This document shows, piece after piece, positions 20,575-21,626 of a stretch of 21,626 nucleotides of DNA. Position numbers and translations under genes: made by a program. The DNA is taken from NCBI GenBank assembly GCA_029555885.1, contig JAKPQT010000714.1, positions 1 through 21,626 of the forward strand. The letters run 5' to 3'. Position 1 is the stretch's first letter; each line of letters opens with the position of its first letter. The stretch is from Chloroflexota bacterium. Its GTDB lineage: Bacteria; Chloroflexota; Anaerolineae; CG2-30-64-16. Below the pieces are notes generated by a model. That model had not been told where the DNA came from. It saw nothing but the letters and a program-made list of their open reading frames with translations, and did not search any database.

Positions 20575-20924
20575 GGTACCAGCGTCATGCGCTGCGCTGT
20601 TCCCCGCAAAACCGATTTGGTATGGTCTGATACGGCGATGGTTTCAGAAGCTGCGATCAACGGCTTCTGTTCTCCGGGACCTAGGGTCGGCAGAGAAAAT
20701 CCGGCGGTGTCATATCTGCCCCGGATGCTGATATAGCGATATAGCATCACCCGCGCAGGTCCAGATGACTGCCAACCTGAGATTCGATGCTCACAAGTCC
20801 GTAGCAGTTGGTCTACTTGCTCTCTGGTTTCGAGACTGGAAGTGTTGTCGTCCGGTCCGAGGTAGATGGGCGGGGTGATGAATGCCCTGGCATTCCAGGA
20901 AGTGGCTTTGCCTAACATGCTCAT
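20571..20924 (-). CDS. Possible protein at the ICE end (117 aa)
   Basis: A 117-residue open frame with an ATG at 20924 and a GGGGAA sequence about 11 bases upstream. It contains FITPPIYLGPDDNTSSLETREQ and QLLRTCEHRISGW, with no family recognised. Its composition is less biased than the ICE core genes. It is packed against the 67-aa frame, so it could be a real operon member, a decayed gene or chance. Confidence 0.3.
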   Translation of the reverse strand: MSMLGKATSWNARAFITPPIYLGPDDNTSSLETREQVDQLLRTCEHRISGWQSSGPARVMLYRYISIRGRYDTAGFSLPTLGPGEQKPLIAASETIAVSDHTKSVLRGTAQRMTLVP

Positions 20925-21429
20925 GGTAAAATTCCCCAGGCTTACTTTGGAATTCCGTTCGGGTGTACTCGGGCCGAGTTCTGGCTTTTAAATTCAACAC
21001 TTTGGTCTGTCCATGACCCGTACCGCTTCGACCAACATCGCTCTGTGGTGGCGCTTCCAATAGGAAGCGGCATGTCGTTGCGGTCTTGACCGCACCTTGC
21101 CGCCGTACCGGCAGGCAAGGTTTCAAGAAGGCTCCCCGGCACGGCGGCTCCAAGATTTGAGGAGATTGCCCGATGCCCTTGGCACCCCAGCCCCGTCGTA
21201 GAACTGATGCCCCGCGCGCTGTGTCGCCGCGAGGGGTAGGTCTGTCCGCCCAGTCTCAGCACTTGGCCCTGGCATGCGGGCGCCGTCGCTGCGTCAGTAC
21301 ACCGCACTGGCGCACGCCAAGACATCTCTCAGGAGCCCTTGCTACCTTGAGCCAGCACATGCTCGCGCTTCGTCCATCGCAATCAACTGTCGATGTGTGT
21401 AATAAAGTGGGTAATGGAGGTTGTGTGTA
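20925..21429. other. Gene-free boundary region with clustered inverted repeats
   Basis: No convincing gene. Three hairpins lie close together: GCTTCC / GGAAGC (21053-21068), TGCGGTC / GACCGCA (21079-21094) and CCTTGCC / GGCAAGG (21096-21120). Beyond ~21380 the sequence becomes AT-rich with a repeated GTGTGTAAT (21395 and 21423). Since the alpA end of such ICEs lies near attR, the right boundary may be here, but no tRNA end or attachment repeat is visible. Confidence 0.4.
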
Positions 21430-21468
21430 ATGGAAAACATTAATGAAATCAAGGACTTAGAATCATGA
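21430..21468 (+). CDS. Possible 12-residue leader peptide coupled to trpG
   Basis: A very short open frame, [12 protein letters not shown], with GGAGG nine bases before its ATG. Its TGA overlaps the amidotransferase ATG as ATGA. The strong site and exact overlap suggest translational coupling. It has no Trp codons, so it is not a classical attenuation peptide. It could instead be a relic of a longer upstream gene end. Confidence 0.4.
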   Translation: MENINEIKDLES

Positions 21469-21626
21469 GACTCCTGATGGTCGACAACTACGATAGCTTC
21501 ACTTACAAAATCGTCCAGTACCTGGGTGAGCTGGGGGCGCAGGTGACCGTGGCGCGCAACGACGAAATCACCCTCGATGAGATCGACGCGCTGTTGGCGG
21601 CGGGCCAACTGGACCGACTGGTGATC
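21465..21626 (+). CDS. trpG: Glutamine amidotransferase TrpG/PabA type, N-terminus only
   Basis: The first 54 residues of a class I glutamine amidotransferase of the anthranilate/aminodeoxychorismate synthase component II family: [14 protein letters not shown], then VQYLGELGA and [15 protein letters not shown]. The family supplies ammonia from glutamine to chorismate enzymes in tryptophan, folate or secondary metabolism. The catalytic Cys, His and Glu lie beyond the window. The usually conserved Asn after SFTY is Lys here. The ATG at 21465 has AAGGA nine bases upstream. It is the only plus-strand gene and differs in leader composition from the ICE, so it is probably outside the element; which pathway it serves cannot be told from this fragment. 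Confidence 0.88.
   Translation, partial: MRLLMVDNYDSFTYKIVQYLGELGAQVTVARNDEITLDEIDALLAAGQLDRLVI

Noticed and set aside
20730..20745. Tandem GATATAGC repeat
   Set aside because: Only two 8-base copies inside a possible reading frame; not enough to call iterons or a CRISPR-like array.
1..21626. tRNA genes, CRISPR arrays, integrase, transposase or the 18-bp tRNA-Gly attachment sequence known from ICEclc
   Set aside because: I looked for cloverleaf ends, regularly spaced repeats, recombinase motifs and the remembered attachment sequence and saw none; the integrase end of the element is probably outside this window.

Overview
The window is the regulatory and replication end of an integrative and conjugative element (ICE) of the ICEclc / PAGI-2 / PFGI-1 type. 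It sits in a GC-rich, codon-biased genome, most likely a beta- or gammaproteobacterium; the sequence does not settle the species. Nearly every gene runs on the minus strand, so transcription goes from high to low coordinates. Only the last ~200 bases carry a plus-strand gene: the start of a trpG/pabA-type glutamine amidotransferase, preceded by an AT-rich leader. This is probably the flanking replicon, or a separate locus just outside the ICE end.

Region 1 (about 15.8-20.9 kb) is the control module. A candidate BisR-type activator gene (19596-20342) is followed by a palindrome-rich promoter and then alpA, parA, a small HicA-like gene in the 'shi' position, parB (BisD position) and a DUF2857 gene (BisC position). 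These are tightly packed, with several overlaps. As I recall it, this is the ICEclc layout in which BisR switches on the alpA promoter and BisDC maintains a bistable transfer-competent state. Region 2 (12.3-15.8 kb) holds a STY4528-type replication protein gene with an embedded cluster of palindromes, a 420-base repeat-containing gap, then the PFL_4669/DUF1845 gene, a DUF3158 gene and ssb. Region 3 (10.0-12.3 kb) is topB (DNA topoisomerase III), preceded by a perfect 11+1+11 palindrome.

Region 4 (1-9.5 kb) is an accessory array of small conserved ICE proteins: DUF3275, DUF932, a DUF3577/STY4534 protein with an internal duplication, an XF1762-like protein with an apparent frameshift, DUF3085, a DUF5983-like protein and several unrecognised ones. 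Most have a strong Shine-Dalgarno site, a GC-rich hairpin just upstream of it, and an intrinsic terminator at the end of the unit.

The most interesting signal is a composite 5' leader present in four copies (3060-3260, 5277-5430, 8259-8420, 9153-9313). Three hairpins recur in the same order in all four copies and a fourth in three of them. The stem sequences differ but the pairing is kept, including compensatory changes, so this looks like a structured RNA family at the head of each transcription unit. Other notable signals are the palindrome cluster inside the replication gene, a duplicated operator-like segment at 14427-14633, and a family of CCCC-N-GGGG palindromes. No tRNA, rRNA, CRISPR, integrase, transposase or recognisable attachment site was found.
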